Of a stretch of 5,868 nt of DNA, positions 1 through 5,847 are shown piece by piece (positions within the stretch are counted from its first letter, which is position 1; the number at the start of each line of letters is the position of its first letter). Source of the stretch: an uncultured Alphaproteobacteria bacterium (GTDB taxonomy: Bacteria > Pseudomonadota > Alphaproteobacteria > Rhizobiales > Hyphomicrobiaceae); NCBI GenBank assembly GCA_937950105.1, contig CALFEM010000626.1:1-5868 (forward strand). Reading direction: 5' to 3'. Position numbers and translations under genes: made by a program. The notes under the pieces were generated by a model. It did not search any database. It was not told the DNA's origin and saw nothing but the letters and a program-made list of their open reading frames with translations.

Positions 1-45
1 GAGATGCCTAAGTGACTGGAGTTCAGACGTGTGCTCTTCCGATCT
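1..45. other. Illumina TruSeq index-primer (adapter) sequence, artefact
   Basis: This stretch is synthetic. It reads GAGAT, then the six bases GCCTAA, then GTGACTGGAGTTC and onward to GTGCTCTTCCGATCT at 31-45. That is the order of the 3' part of the TruSeq indexed PCR primer: the flow-cell tail ending in GAGAT, an index, and the read-2 primer site. GCCTAA is the reverse complement of TTAGGC, which I recall as TruSeq index 3. The purB reading frame is perfect up to base 46 and has no biological continuation beyond it. Bases 1-45 should be masked and not translated. Confidence 0.97.
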
Positions 46-552
<507 letters not shown>

Positions 553-628
553 CGGCGGCCTCACGTGCTGGAAAATGGAGCGCGAGGCCTAGCAAAGCCG
601 GCCTTGCGGCGCAATGCGACGGGCGGGC

Positions 629-714
629 AGTGAAGGGAAGGCGAGGGGGCTCGCCCCCTCGACCCCTGACTTCAAGTGCGGGGGCAGGGCCAGCCCCCTG
701 GGCTTCCCTTCACT
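629..714 (-). repeat. Compound inverted repeat: outer 12-bp arms enclosing two hairpins (terminator or dispersed palindromic element)
   Basis: The structure begins 3 bases past the TSUP stop codon. The outer arms AGTGAAGGGAAG (629-640) and CTTCCCTTCACT (703-714) are perfect reverse complements. Inside them are two independent GC-rich hairpins: CGAGGGGG (642-649) with CCCCCTCG (654-661) around a 4-base loop, and GGGGGC (680-685) with GCCCCC (693-698) around a 7-base loop. The predicted fold is a stem that branches into two hairpins. No T-run follows on either strand, so it is not a classical intrinsic terminator. It may stop or protect the 3' end of the TSUP transcript, or be a copy of a dispersed extragenic palindrome. 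The base pairing is directly visible; the role is inference. Confidence 0.7.
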
Positions 715-717
715 TCG

Positions 718-1641
718 TCAGGGCTGGCGCACCGTCTTGATCGAATAGAGATCCGCCGGCGGTGTCGTGAGATCGATGGCGACGCGGGCACAGACGGCCA
801 GCACGAGGAGGGCGAGGAGGGCACGCAATTGCTCGCCCTTGAGGCGCGCGCCAGCCTTGGTGCCGAGTTGCGTGCCCACGACCCCGGCGACGATCAGAAG
901 GCCGGCGAGCACGACGTCGACGCTGTGCAACATGAGCGCCTGCGTGAGCGTCGTGAACGAGCCGACGAACATGATCTGATAGAGCGAGGTGCCGACCGCG
1001 AGATTGGTGCGCATCTTGAGCAGGTAGACCATCGCCGGCACCAGTACGAAGCCGCCGCCGACGCCCATCACGGCCGTGAGCACGCCGATCAGCAGGCCGA
1101 TGGCGATCACCGGGAGGATCGAGATGAAGAGCCGCGAATGAGGGAACCGAACCCTGAGCGGCAGGCCGTGCGTCCAGTTGTGGCGGCTGATGCGGCGTCC
1201 TGCAGGAACCGCGTCCGGCTGCATCATGGTGCGCACGCTCTCGACCAGCATGAGGCTGCCGACGCTGCCGAGCAGCACCACGTAGCAGAGCGAGACGAAC
1301 AGATCGAACTGGCCGAGGCTGCGCAGATAGCCGACCAACTGTGTTCCGGCGACCGATCCGGCAACGCCGCTGACCAGCAGGACGTTGCCCATGCGGAAGT
1401 CGATGTTGCCGCGGCCCCAGTGGGCCATGGCGCCCGAAACGGCGGTGGCCGCGGCCTGATTGGCGCCGGTGGCGATAGCGACGGTGGTCGGAATGCCGAG
1501 GAAGATCATCAGCGGGGTGATGATGAAGCCGCCACCGACGCCGAACAGCCCGGACAGAAAGCCGACCGCGCCACCCGCGCCGATGATCGTCAGCGCATTG
1601 ACGGCAACGCCGGCGATCGGGAGGTAGATGCCGAAGCTCAT
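718..1641 (-). CDS. TauE/SafE (TSUP) family membrane permease
   Basis: This is a 307-residue inner-membrane protein of the TSUP family (PF01925), whose characterised members move sulfite, sulfoacetate, taurine-related or other organosulfur anions. It shows the family's two-fold internal repeat: GLFGVGGGFIITP (31-43) followed by the AIATGANQ region, and AVMGVGGGFVLVP (190-202) followed by LAVGTSLYQI. About eight hydrophobic spans are visible, in two groups separated by a charged loop near residues 138-170 (RRISRHNWTHG). I chose ATG 1641-1639 because MSFGIYLPIAG is the usual N-terminus of this subfamily and GAGGG lies about 8 bases upstream. Starting further upstream would add an Arg-rich, non-membrane stretch. 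The start overlaps the TGA of a possible 33-codon upstream frame. The neighbours give no sulfur-pathway context, so the substrate cannot be named. Confidence 0.92.
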   Translation of the reverse strand: MSFGIYLPIAGVAVNALTIIGAGGAVGFLSGLFGVGGGFIITPLMIFLGIPTTVAIATGANQAAATAVSGAMAHWGRGNIDFRMGNVLLVSGVAGSVAGTQLVGYLRSLGQFDLFVSLCYVVLLGSVGSLMLVESVRTMMQPDAVPAGRRISRHNWTHGLPLRVRFPHSRLFISILPVIAIGLLIGVLTAVMGVGGGFVLVPAMVYLLKMRTNLAVGTSLYQIMFVGSFTTLTQALMLHSVDVVLAGLLIVAGVVGTQLGTKAGARLKGEQLRALLALLVLAVCARVAIDLTTPPADLYSIKTVRQP

Positions 1642-1842
1642 TGCCGGGCCCTCAGCGCATGGCGCCGCCGGGCCACACGTCCAGCGCGGCGCGGCGAGCG
1701 TCCGGCACCTGCTTGATCTCCGAAGTGAGGCTTGTTCATATCGTCGGATACGATGCCGGAATGTGTCGAGCAATCCGGCGTTTCGTCGCTGCACGCGCCG
1801 TGGCACCGCGCAACGCCAAGCGCCAGCGAATGTTCAGCGGCG

Positions 1843-2034
1843 TCAGGTGCGGTGCAGATCACGCTGCAGGATGACCGGGCGTTCGCCTTCCGGTTTGACA
1901 CAGCCCTTCGCGGGATCGAACACCATGCCGAATTCGGCGCAGCGCTGGCGGCCGAGCCAGGTGCGTGCGGCCCAGCTCAGCGACAGCAGCAGCACGATAC
2001 TGGCGAGGATGACGGCGAGGGTGCGGGCGCTCAT
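1843..2034 (-). CDS. Small single-span membrane protein, function unknown
   Basis: A 63-residue protein. Residues 5-23 (TLAVILASIVLLLSLSWAA) form one clear membrane span or uncleaved signal anchor, followed by a short basic hinge and a soluble tail, RCAEFGMVFDPAKGCVKP, with two cysteines (C32 and C45) that could form a disulfide outside the membrane. Its ATG (2034-2032) overlaps the TGA of the upstream P1 peptidase in an ATGA junction, the usual sign of translational coupling and one operon. The overlap and the coherent membrane-plus-Cys-pair layout make it likely to be a real gene despite its size. I recognise no named family. It could be a partner or anchor for the peptidase, but only the gene order suggests that. 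Confidence 0.75.
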   Translation of the reverse strand: MSARTLAVILASIVLLLSLSWAARTWLGRQRCAEFGMVFDPAKGCVKPEGERPVILQRDLHRT

Positions 2035-3059
2035 CTGGTGGCTCCGGCGCTTGCGTTGCCCGCGTGTCGGTCGCGCCAGGCCGGCGGCCCCTGCCAGCCG
2101 GGTGGCGCCGATGCGGCGTGATAGACGCCACGGGCGACGGCGCGCGCCAGTACGTTGGCGGCGACCGCACCAAGCGTCGCCAGGCCGGTGACGGGGACCG
2201 GTGGCGGGGCGTTGCAGGTCGACACAGCGAAAACGATGTCGCCGTCGAGCGGAGTGTGTACCGGGTAGATGGCGCGCGCGAGGCCGGTCTGCGCCATGAT
2301 GGCGAGGCGCAGGGCCTGACGGCGTTCCAGCGTCGCGTTGGTGGCGACGATGGCCAGAAGCGTACTCTCGCCCGCCGCGCCCTTGAGTTGGGACGCAAGC
2401 GCGCCGGCCGGCATGGAAGCGGGCCAGCCGCGGCCACCGAATTCACCCGAATGCTCGAAGGGCGCTGCCCAGAAGTTGCCCGTTCGTCCGAGCGTGACGC
2501 TGCCGGCCGGGTTCACGGCGGCGAGGGCACCGACCACCGTCCCGTCGGCCATGACTTCGGAAGCCGTGCCGAGGCCGCCGCGCAGGTTCACGGTGGTCGC
2601 GCCGAACCCGGCGCCGAAGCTGCCGCAGGGAACGTCGGCTGAAGCGGCGTCGCAGGCTGCACGCGCCAGTCGCTCGTAGGGCGGGCTCGCGCCCCAGTCC
2701 TTGTCGCCGCCGTTGAGCAGGTCGAACAGGATGGCGCCGGGTACGATCGGAACCCGGGCTTCGCGCACGGCAAAGCCGATGCCGCGCTCGGCCAGCCATG
2801 ACTGCACGCCCGTCGCCGCCGAAAGTCCGAACGCGGAGCCGCCGGACAGCGTGATGGCGTGAATTTCGTCCACTGTGCCGGCAGCGGCGAGCGCGTCGGT
2901 CTCGCGGGTGCCGAGGCCGCCACCGCGCCCGTCCGCCGCCGCCACGAACGGGTGATCGGCGAGCAGTACGGTAACCCCGGACAACAGCGCGGCGTCGTGG
3001 GCACTGCCGACCCGGAGGCCGGGGACATCGGTGATGGCATTGCGCGGTCCGCAGATCAT
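2031..3059 (-). CDS. P1-family self-processing aminopeptidase (DmpA/NylC-type, peptidase S58)
   Basis: A 342-residue member of the P1/S58 N-terminal-nucleophile hydrolases (PF03576). This family includes L-aminopeptidase/D-esterase DmpA, beta-peptidyl aminopeptidases and nylon-oligomer hydrolase NylC. Family landmarks in order: NAITDVPGLRVGSAHD (7-22), GGLGTRETD (47-55), LSGGSAFGLSAATGV (71-85), GAILFDLLNGG (108-118), AVNPAGS (181-187), GESTLLAIVATNATL (230-244) and YPVHTPLDGDIVFAVST (265-281). These enzymes cleave themselves to expose a Thr or Ser; alignment with DmpA and NylC places the nucleophile at T233, with cleavage between S232 and T233. D272 and D274, in LDGD, and N183 match the other catalytic positions. 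The start is ATG 3059-3057, with a G-rich sequence upstream. There is no signal peptide, so it is probably cytoplasmic. The natural substrate is unknown. It heads a likely operon with the overlapping small membrane protein. Confidence 0.93.
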   Translation of the reverse strand: MICGPRNAITDVPGLRVGSAHDAALLSGVTVLLADHPFVAAADGRGGGLGTRETDALAAAGTVDEIHAITLSGGSAFGLSAATGVQSWLAERGIGFAVREARVPIVPGAILFDLLNGGDKDWGASPPYERLARAACDAASADVPCGSFGAGFGATTVNLRGGLGTASEVMADGTVVGALAAVNPAGSVTLGRTGNFWAAPFEHSGEFGGRGWPASMPAGALASQLKGAAGESTLLAIVATNATLERRQALRLAIMAQTGLARAIYPVHTPLDGDIVFAVSTCNAPPPVPVTGLATLGAVAANVLARAVARGVYHAASAPPGWQGPPAWRDRHAGNASAGATR

Positions 3060-3270
3060 GTCGTTCCCCGATTGAGCATCCGGGCTACCACAGAGGGAGG
3101 CTGGAGGCAGCAGTCCGCAGCGGATTCTCTGTGCTCAAAGAATAGGCAACGACGAAATTGAATAAAAAACGAGCCGCATCAGAAAGGCATAAGTGAGTCG
3201 CAGTCCGGTGAGGTTTGTTGCCTGCCTAAAACCACATGTGAAAGCCTGCGTAGGATTGTCGCAGTCAGCT

Positions 3271-3282
3271 TCGCAATTGCGA
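3271..3282. promoter_or_regulatory. Perfect 12-bp palindrome, candidate operator
   Basis: TCGCAATTGCGA is its own reverse complement and lies in the AT-rich part of the divergent intergenic region, 212 bases from the P1 peptidase start and 230 from the 70-residue gene. A contiguous dyad this size suits a dimeric repressor. No matching regulator gene is in the window, and a match to a known regulator was not found by eye. The palindrome is observed; the operator role is inference. Confidence 0.4.
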
Positions 3283-3310
3283 TAACATACAGAAAACAAT
3301 AGCAAAAAAA

Positions 3311-3322
3311 TGCGGCGCCGCA
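3311..3322. repeat. 12-bp GC-rich palindrome flanked by A/T runs
   Basis: TGCGGCGCCGCA is a perfect palindrome preceded by seven A bases (3304-3310). Read on the minus strand it is followed by seven T bases and so resembles a very short intrinsic terminator, but the stem could hold only about four base pairs around a GCGC loop. That would be weak. The same core TGCGGCGCCGC recurs at 5732-5742. It may instead be a protein-binding site. Confidence 0.35.
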
Positions 3323-3326
3323 AAAT

Positions 3327-3348
3327 CATTGTTGCCCTGGTGACAATG
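3327..3348. promoter_or_regulatory. Spaced dyad CATTGT-N10-ACAATG, candidate operator
   Basis: CATTGT (3327-3332) and ACAATG (3343-3348) are exact reverse complements separated by 10 bases, giving half-sites about one and a half helical turns apart centre to centre. This is compatible with a dimeric regulator at the divergent promoters. It lies five bases from the GC-rich palindrome at 3311-3322. The symmetry is visible; the regulator is unknown. Confidence 0.35.
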
Positions 3349-3511
3349 TCAGGAAAACTTTGATCCAGCGCTCTTTTCATTGCCCATTTGAGGTCACAAT
3401 CTGACAGTCTCTGCCGCCGCTCACGGGTTTGCCGAAACGACCATCGGGCTGCGGGGGCCATCGCCATGGCCGGCCGAACCGGAATGCTGCAAGACAAGAG
3501 GGTCAAAGATC

Positions 3512-3724
3512 ATGGGAATGCACGGGTGCCAAAGCGGCTGCGAAGCCGAGATCGCCGAACTCAACACCGTCATCGATGCCGTCGATGATCCGCGAGAGGG
3601 GTATCGCATCGTCCGCCAGCACATTGCCGATCATCAGAGCCGCGGTGAGGCGATCCCGGAGGATCTGCTGCGCATGGAGCGGATCCTGTTTGCCGAGTGC
3701 AACGCAGAGTCGCAGGGCCGCTGA
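3512..3724 (+). CDS. Small soluble protein, 70 residues, function unknown
   Basis: I do not recognise this protein. It starts MGMHGCQSGCEAEIAELNTV, with a CxxxC pair (C6 and C10) and H4 at the extreme N-terminus, then three probable amphipathic helices (about 11-25, 29-43 and 50-63) and a third Cys at C63. There is no membrane span or signal peptide. Its acidic, helical character and normal codon pattern make it more protein-like than the overlapping frames. AAGAGG (3496-3501) sits about 10 bases before ATG 3512, which favours this start over the in-frame ATG at 3518. It is 71 bases upstream of the host-attachment gene on the same strand and may be cotranscribed with it. The Cys/His cluster could bind a metal or be redox-active, which is inference. 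Confidence 0.65.
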   Translation: MGMHGCQSGCEAEIAELNTVIDAVDDPREGYRIVRQHIADHQSRGEAIPEDLLRMERILFAECNAESQGR

Positions 3725-3736
3725 CCCCCCCTGCAC

Positions 3737-3750
3737 ACGCCGTGCGGCGT
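3737..3750 (+). repeat. Short intergenic hairpin
   Basis: ACGCC (3737-3741) and GGCGT (3746-3750) pair around a GTGC loop, 12 bases after the stop of the 70-residue gene and 45 bases before the host-attachment start. Only five pairs form and no T-run follows, so it is at most a weak pause or RNA-processing site and would not fully separate the two genes. Confidence 0.3.
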
Positions 3751-3784
3751 TCCCCATGTTGATCACTCGTGCGCGCGGGACAAC

Positions 3785-3790
3785 AGGAGG
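3785..3790 (+). promoter_or_regulatory. Strong Shine-Dalgarno AGGAGG setting the ATG 3796 start
   Basis: A consensus AGGAGG lies five bases before ATG 3796. It decides the start of the host-attachment protein: an in-frame GTG at 3769 would extend the protein by nine residues, but this Shine-Dalgarno would then fall inside the coding sequence. Confidence 0.85.
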
Positions 3791-3795
3791 AACGC

Positions 3796-4248
3796 ATGAA
3801 GATCGCAGCCAGGATGTGGGTCGCCGTCGTCGATGGCGGCAAGGGGCTGGTGCTCGTCAACGAGGGCAACGCGCTGGAGCCGCGCCTGGCGGTCCGGCGC
3901 AGCTACGGCCTCGACAATCCGCCGAGCCACGAGCAGGGCCGGGACAGGCCGGGACGGCTCAACGACGCCAGCGGACCGCACAAGTCGTCGGTCGAGGTGC
4001 CCGATCCGCATCAGAAAGCGGAAGATCGCTTCGTGCGCGATTTCGTGCGCGACCTGGAGGCGGATGCGGCAGCCGGCGCCTTCGAAAAACTGGTGATCGC
4101 CGCGCCGCCCGTCGCGCTCGGTGAACTGCGCCGGCACATCGGCCCGGCGCTCGCCAAGCGGATCGTCAAGGACATCGACGCCGACTACGTCAAGATGCCG
4201 GTACCCGACATCACCAAAGCCGTGGCGCGTGCGCTCGAGCAGGACTGA
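3796..4248 (+). CDS. Host-attachment family protein (PF10116-type)
   Basis: A 150-residue soluble protein of the family called 'protein required for attachment to host cells', common in proteobacteria, including many that live free of any host. Family landmarks are MWVAVVDGGKGLVLVNEG (7-24, first strand of the domain), HEQGRDRPGRLNDASGPHKS (45-64), the DPHQKAEDRFVRDF helix (70-83), FEKLVIAAPPVALGELRRHI (96-115) and DADYVKMPVPDITKAV (128-143). There is no signal peptide or membrane segment, so the protein is probably cytoplasmic and the family name may mislead; as I recall, related domains have been compared with archaeo-eukaryotic release-factor folds. Length matches the family. A consensus ribosome binding site suggests strong translation. 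The biochemical role is not established from sequence. Confidence 0.9.
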   Translation: MKIAARMWVAVVDGGKGLVLVNEGNALEPRLAVRRSYGLDNPPSHEQGRDRPGRLNDASGPHKSSVEVPDPHQKAEDRFVRDFVRDLEADAAAGAFEKLVIAAPPVALGELRRHIGPALAKRIVKDIDADYVKMPVPDITKAVARALEQD

Positions 4249-4313
4249 CCGCTCGTCCGATCGTATTATCTCTGCCGCTTCGCACGACTGTTCAACCTCG
4301 ACGTGATCCCATA

Positions 4314-4342
4314 GCTTGCCCTGCCGATGAGGCAGGGCGAGC
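4314..4342 (+). promoter_or_regulatory. Strong 12-bp hairpin with an ATG in its loop
   Basis: GCTTGCCCTGCC (4314-4325) pairs with GGCAGGGCGAGC (4331-4342): eleven Watson-Crick pairs plus one G-U, around the 5-base loop GATGA. The loop contains ATG 4327-4329, which is in frame with the alpha/beta hydrolase. No T-run follows on either strand, so a standard intrinsic terminator for the upstream gene is unlikely. It lies 65 bases after that gene's stop and 14 bases before the preferred hydrolase start at 4357. It could act as a translational control element, an mRNA stabiliser or a Rho-assisted stop. The pairing is seen; the role is inferred. Confidence 0.65.
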
Positions 4343-4356
4343 GGGGTGCGCGGGTG

Positions 4357-5688
4357 ATGACGAGCAGTGGAGGCAATGGACGCCCGGCGGCGGTCGTCGT
4401 GACGGTGCATGGCACCAACGATGCCGACGCCAGCGATCATGGCCAGCGCTGGTGGCAGCACGGCTCGGCCTTCACCGAGCATCTGGCGCACGAACTGGCC
4501 GGGCGCGGCGTGGCGCCGCTGGCATTCATGCCGGTGCACTGGTCGGGAGCCAACTCGGATTTCGACCGCCTGCAAGGGGCCGATCGGTTGGCGCGCCTCA
4601 TGCGGGAACTGGACGCGAGCGGCAGCCCCTACGCACTCGTCGGGCACAGCCACGGCGGTAACGTCGTCATGGAGGGTACCGCCAGCGGGCGCGGCGGCAG
4701 CAAACTCGCGGCGATCGTGTCGTTCGGCACGCCATTCTTCGAACGGCGGTTGAAGCTGGTGCCGCGCCTCGTCGCGCTGTTCCAGGTGCTGCTCGGGGTC
4801 GTCGTGACGCCGGTGCTCGCGGTCATGTTCTTCCACTACTGGCGCTGGCTCTGGCAGAACGAACTCTACGCCAAGCTGGTCGAGCCGATCGTGGTTCTCG
4901 GCGGCCTTATGTTTCTCTCGGCCTATGCGCTGGTGAAGGGCGTCTCCACGCTGACCCGGCGCTGGCGCGGCGCGCGCGTGCTGGCCCGGCGCGTGAAGCG
5001 TGGCGACTGGCTGGTCGTGCACAGCCCGCGCGACGAGGCCATGCGGCTGCTGGAAACGGCGGCCGCGCTGTCGCCGACCTACGTGACGACGGCGTGGGGC
5101 GTCCGCTCGCTCACGCGCATGGGCAGCCTCGCCGGCCTCGCCGCGGTGGCGGTGTTCATCGCCCTGCTCGGCAACTATCTGCTGTCACCCATCATCACCA
5201 AGGTGCGGGCGGGTGAGTTCGGCATGGGGCTCGCCGCCGACATGACGTTCCTGCTGCTGATCCCGGTCGCCTATGGCCTCGGGCATCTCGCCATGTGGCT
5301 CGTCGCGCGGCTCGGCGGCGGCTGGCTCTACGGCCAGATGGTCAACCGCTCGATCTCGGGCGGGCTGATCGGTGCGGCCTACGGTGGCGACGCGCGCGAC
5401 CGGCTGGTGCGCGTGCATCGCGTGCCGCCGGGCGTCGACGCGGTGGATGAAGTGCGTATCGAGGCACTGAACCTCGGCGGCATCGACGATCAGGCGATCT
5501 TCGACAGCGCCAAGAGCCTGTACGAGACGATCCTGCAGACGGACACCGCCGCCGAGGGCATCGGCGACCCCGACAAGATGTGGAAGCGGCTGTCCGACGC
5601 GCTCTATCACAACGCCTACATGCGCGACGCGGGCGTGATCGCTGCGGTCGCGGACCACATCGCCGGGCGGGTCAAGGCAAGGGTTTGA
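4357..5688 (+). CDS. Alpha/beta hydrolase with four inserted transmembrane segments
   Basis: A 443-residue predicted serine hydrolase (esterase/lipase-like) embedded in the membrane. Strand and oxyanion motif: VVVTVHGTND (13-22). Nucleophile elbow: ALVGHSHGGN (93-102), with S98 as nucleophile, followed by IVSFGTPF (120-127). The hydrophobic segments at about 137-159 and 174-195 come next, then a basic stretch RRWRGARVLARRVKR (201-215). VVHSPRDEA (220-228) supplies the likely acid D226. Two more spans lie at about 257-280 and 293-316. The C-terminal LYHNAYMRDAGVIAAVADHI (416-435) looks like the usual catalytic-His segment, with H418. An even number of spans between each catalytic element, with positive-inside charge, keeps the active site cytoplasmic. 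I chose ATG 4357: it follows a G-rich sequence, whereas the in-frame ATG 4327 (453 residues) sits in a hairpin loop with no Shine-Dalgarno. Substrate unknown; a lipid or membrane ester is plausible. Confidence 0.85.
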   Translation: MTSSGGNGRPAAVVVTVHGTNDADASDHGQRWWQHGSAFTEHLAHELAGRGVAPLAFMPVHWSGANSDFDRLQGADRLARLMRELDASGSPYALVGHSHGGNVVMEGTASGRGGSKLAAIVSFGTPFFERRLKLVPRLVALFQVLLGVVVTPVLAVMFFHYWRWLWQNELYAKLVEPIVVLGGLMFLSAYALVKGVSTLTRRWRGARVLARRVKRGDWLVVHSPRDEAMRLLETAAALSPTYVTTAWGVRSLTRMGSLAGLAAVAVFIALLGNYLLSPIITKVRAGEFGMGLAADMTFLLLIPVAYGLGHLAMWLVARLGGGWLYGQMVNRSISGGLIGAAYGGDARDRLVRVHRVPPGVDAVDEVRIEALNLGGIDDQAIFDSAKSLYETILQTDTAAEGIGDPDKMWKRLSDALYHNAYMRDAGVIAAVADHIAGRVKARV

Positions 5689-5722
5689 AATGTTGCGCGC
5701 CACGATCGTTCCATAGGCGCGA

Positions 5723-5740
5723 ACGTGAATCTGCGGCGCC
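5723..5740 (+). repeat. Direct repeat copy 1
   Basis: ACGTGAATCTGCGGCGCC, preceded by GCGCGA. It matches the second copy at 5830-5847 at 17 of 18 positions, with copies 107 bases apart. The similarity extends slightly to the left (GCGCGA against GCGCG). Its right end continues into TGCGGCGCCGC, a core also present at 3311-3321. Confidence 0.6.
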
Positions 5741-5829
5741 GCTTTGATTGCGCTGCCGATTGACGCCCTCGCGAAGGGCTCGGGCGATCGGAGCGCGCGC
5801 CCCGATCCTCGCGCGTCCTTTCACGCGCG

Positions 5830-5847
5830 ACGTGAATCGGCGGCGCC
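5830..5847 (+). repeat. Direct repeat copy 2
   Basis: ACGTGAATCGGCGGCGCC, preceded by GCGCG. It differs from copy 1 by one base (T to G). Spacing and orientation would suit paired regulator sites upstream of a gene beyond the right edge, or two decayed copies of a small intergenic repeat. Confidence 0.6.

Larger units (their letters stand above)
3060..3511. other. 452-base intergenic control region between divergent genes
   Basis: No convincing gene lies here. The P1 peptidase leaves to the left and the 70-residue protein to the right, so promoters for both should be inside. Bases about 3130-3400 are clearly more AT-rich than the rest of the window, with A-runs at 3165-3170 and 3304-3310. 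The stretch holds three 12- to 22-base dyads (3271-3282, 3311-3322, 3327-3348) and a 9-base direct repeat GTCGCAGTC at 3197-3205 and 3258-3266. I could not pick a sigma-70 or EcfG-type promoter with confidence. A 123-codon antisense frame (3135-3506) crosses the region but has no recognisable protein character. Confidence 0.7.

Noticed and set aside
676..1716. 346-codon plus-strand open frame
   Set aside because: It is antisense to the TSUP permease gene, has a His/Asp/Arg/Glu-rich composition typical of GC-rich shadow frames and no recognisable domain.
3304..3322. Intrinsic terminator on the minus strand (GC palindrome followed by seven T)
   Set aside because: A contiguous palindrome leaves only about four stem pairs, and no minus-strand gene ends nearby, so it is not called a terminator.
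3135..3506. 123-codon minus-strand frame in the intergenic region
   Set aside because: No ribosome binding site, no family motif and mixed composition across the AT-rich island; likely an open frame by chance.
4255..4320. Sigma-70 promoter before the hydrolase (ATAGCT near 4311 as a -10)
   Set aside because: No convincing -35 at proper spacing; the match is too weak to annotate.
3763..5022. 419-codon minus-strand open frame
   Set aside because: It lies opposite the host-attachment and hydrolase genes, both clearly supported by motifs. Its low-complexity His/Arg/Glu/Asp composition is that of a shadow frame.
5185..5703. 172-codon minus-strand frame
   Set aside because: Antisense to the C-terminal part of the hydrolase, with shadow-type composition.
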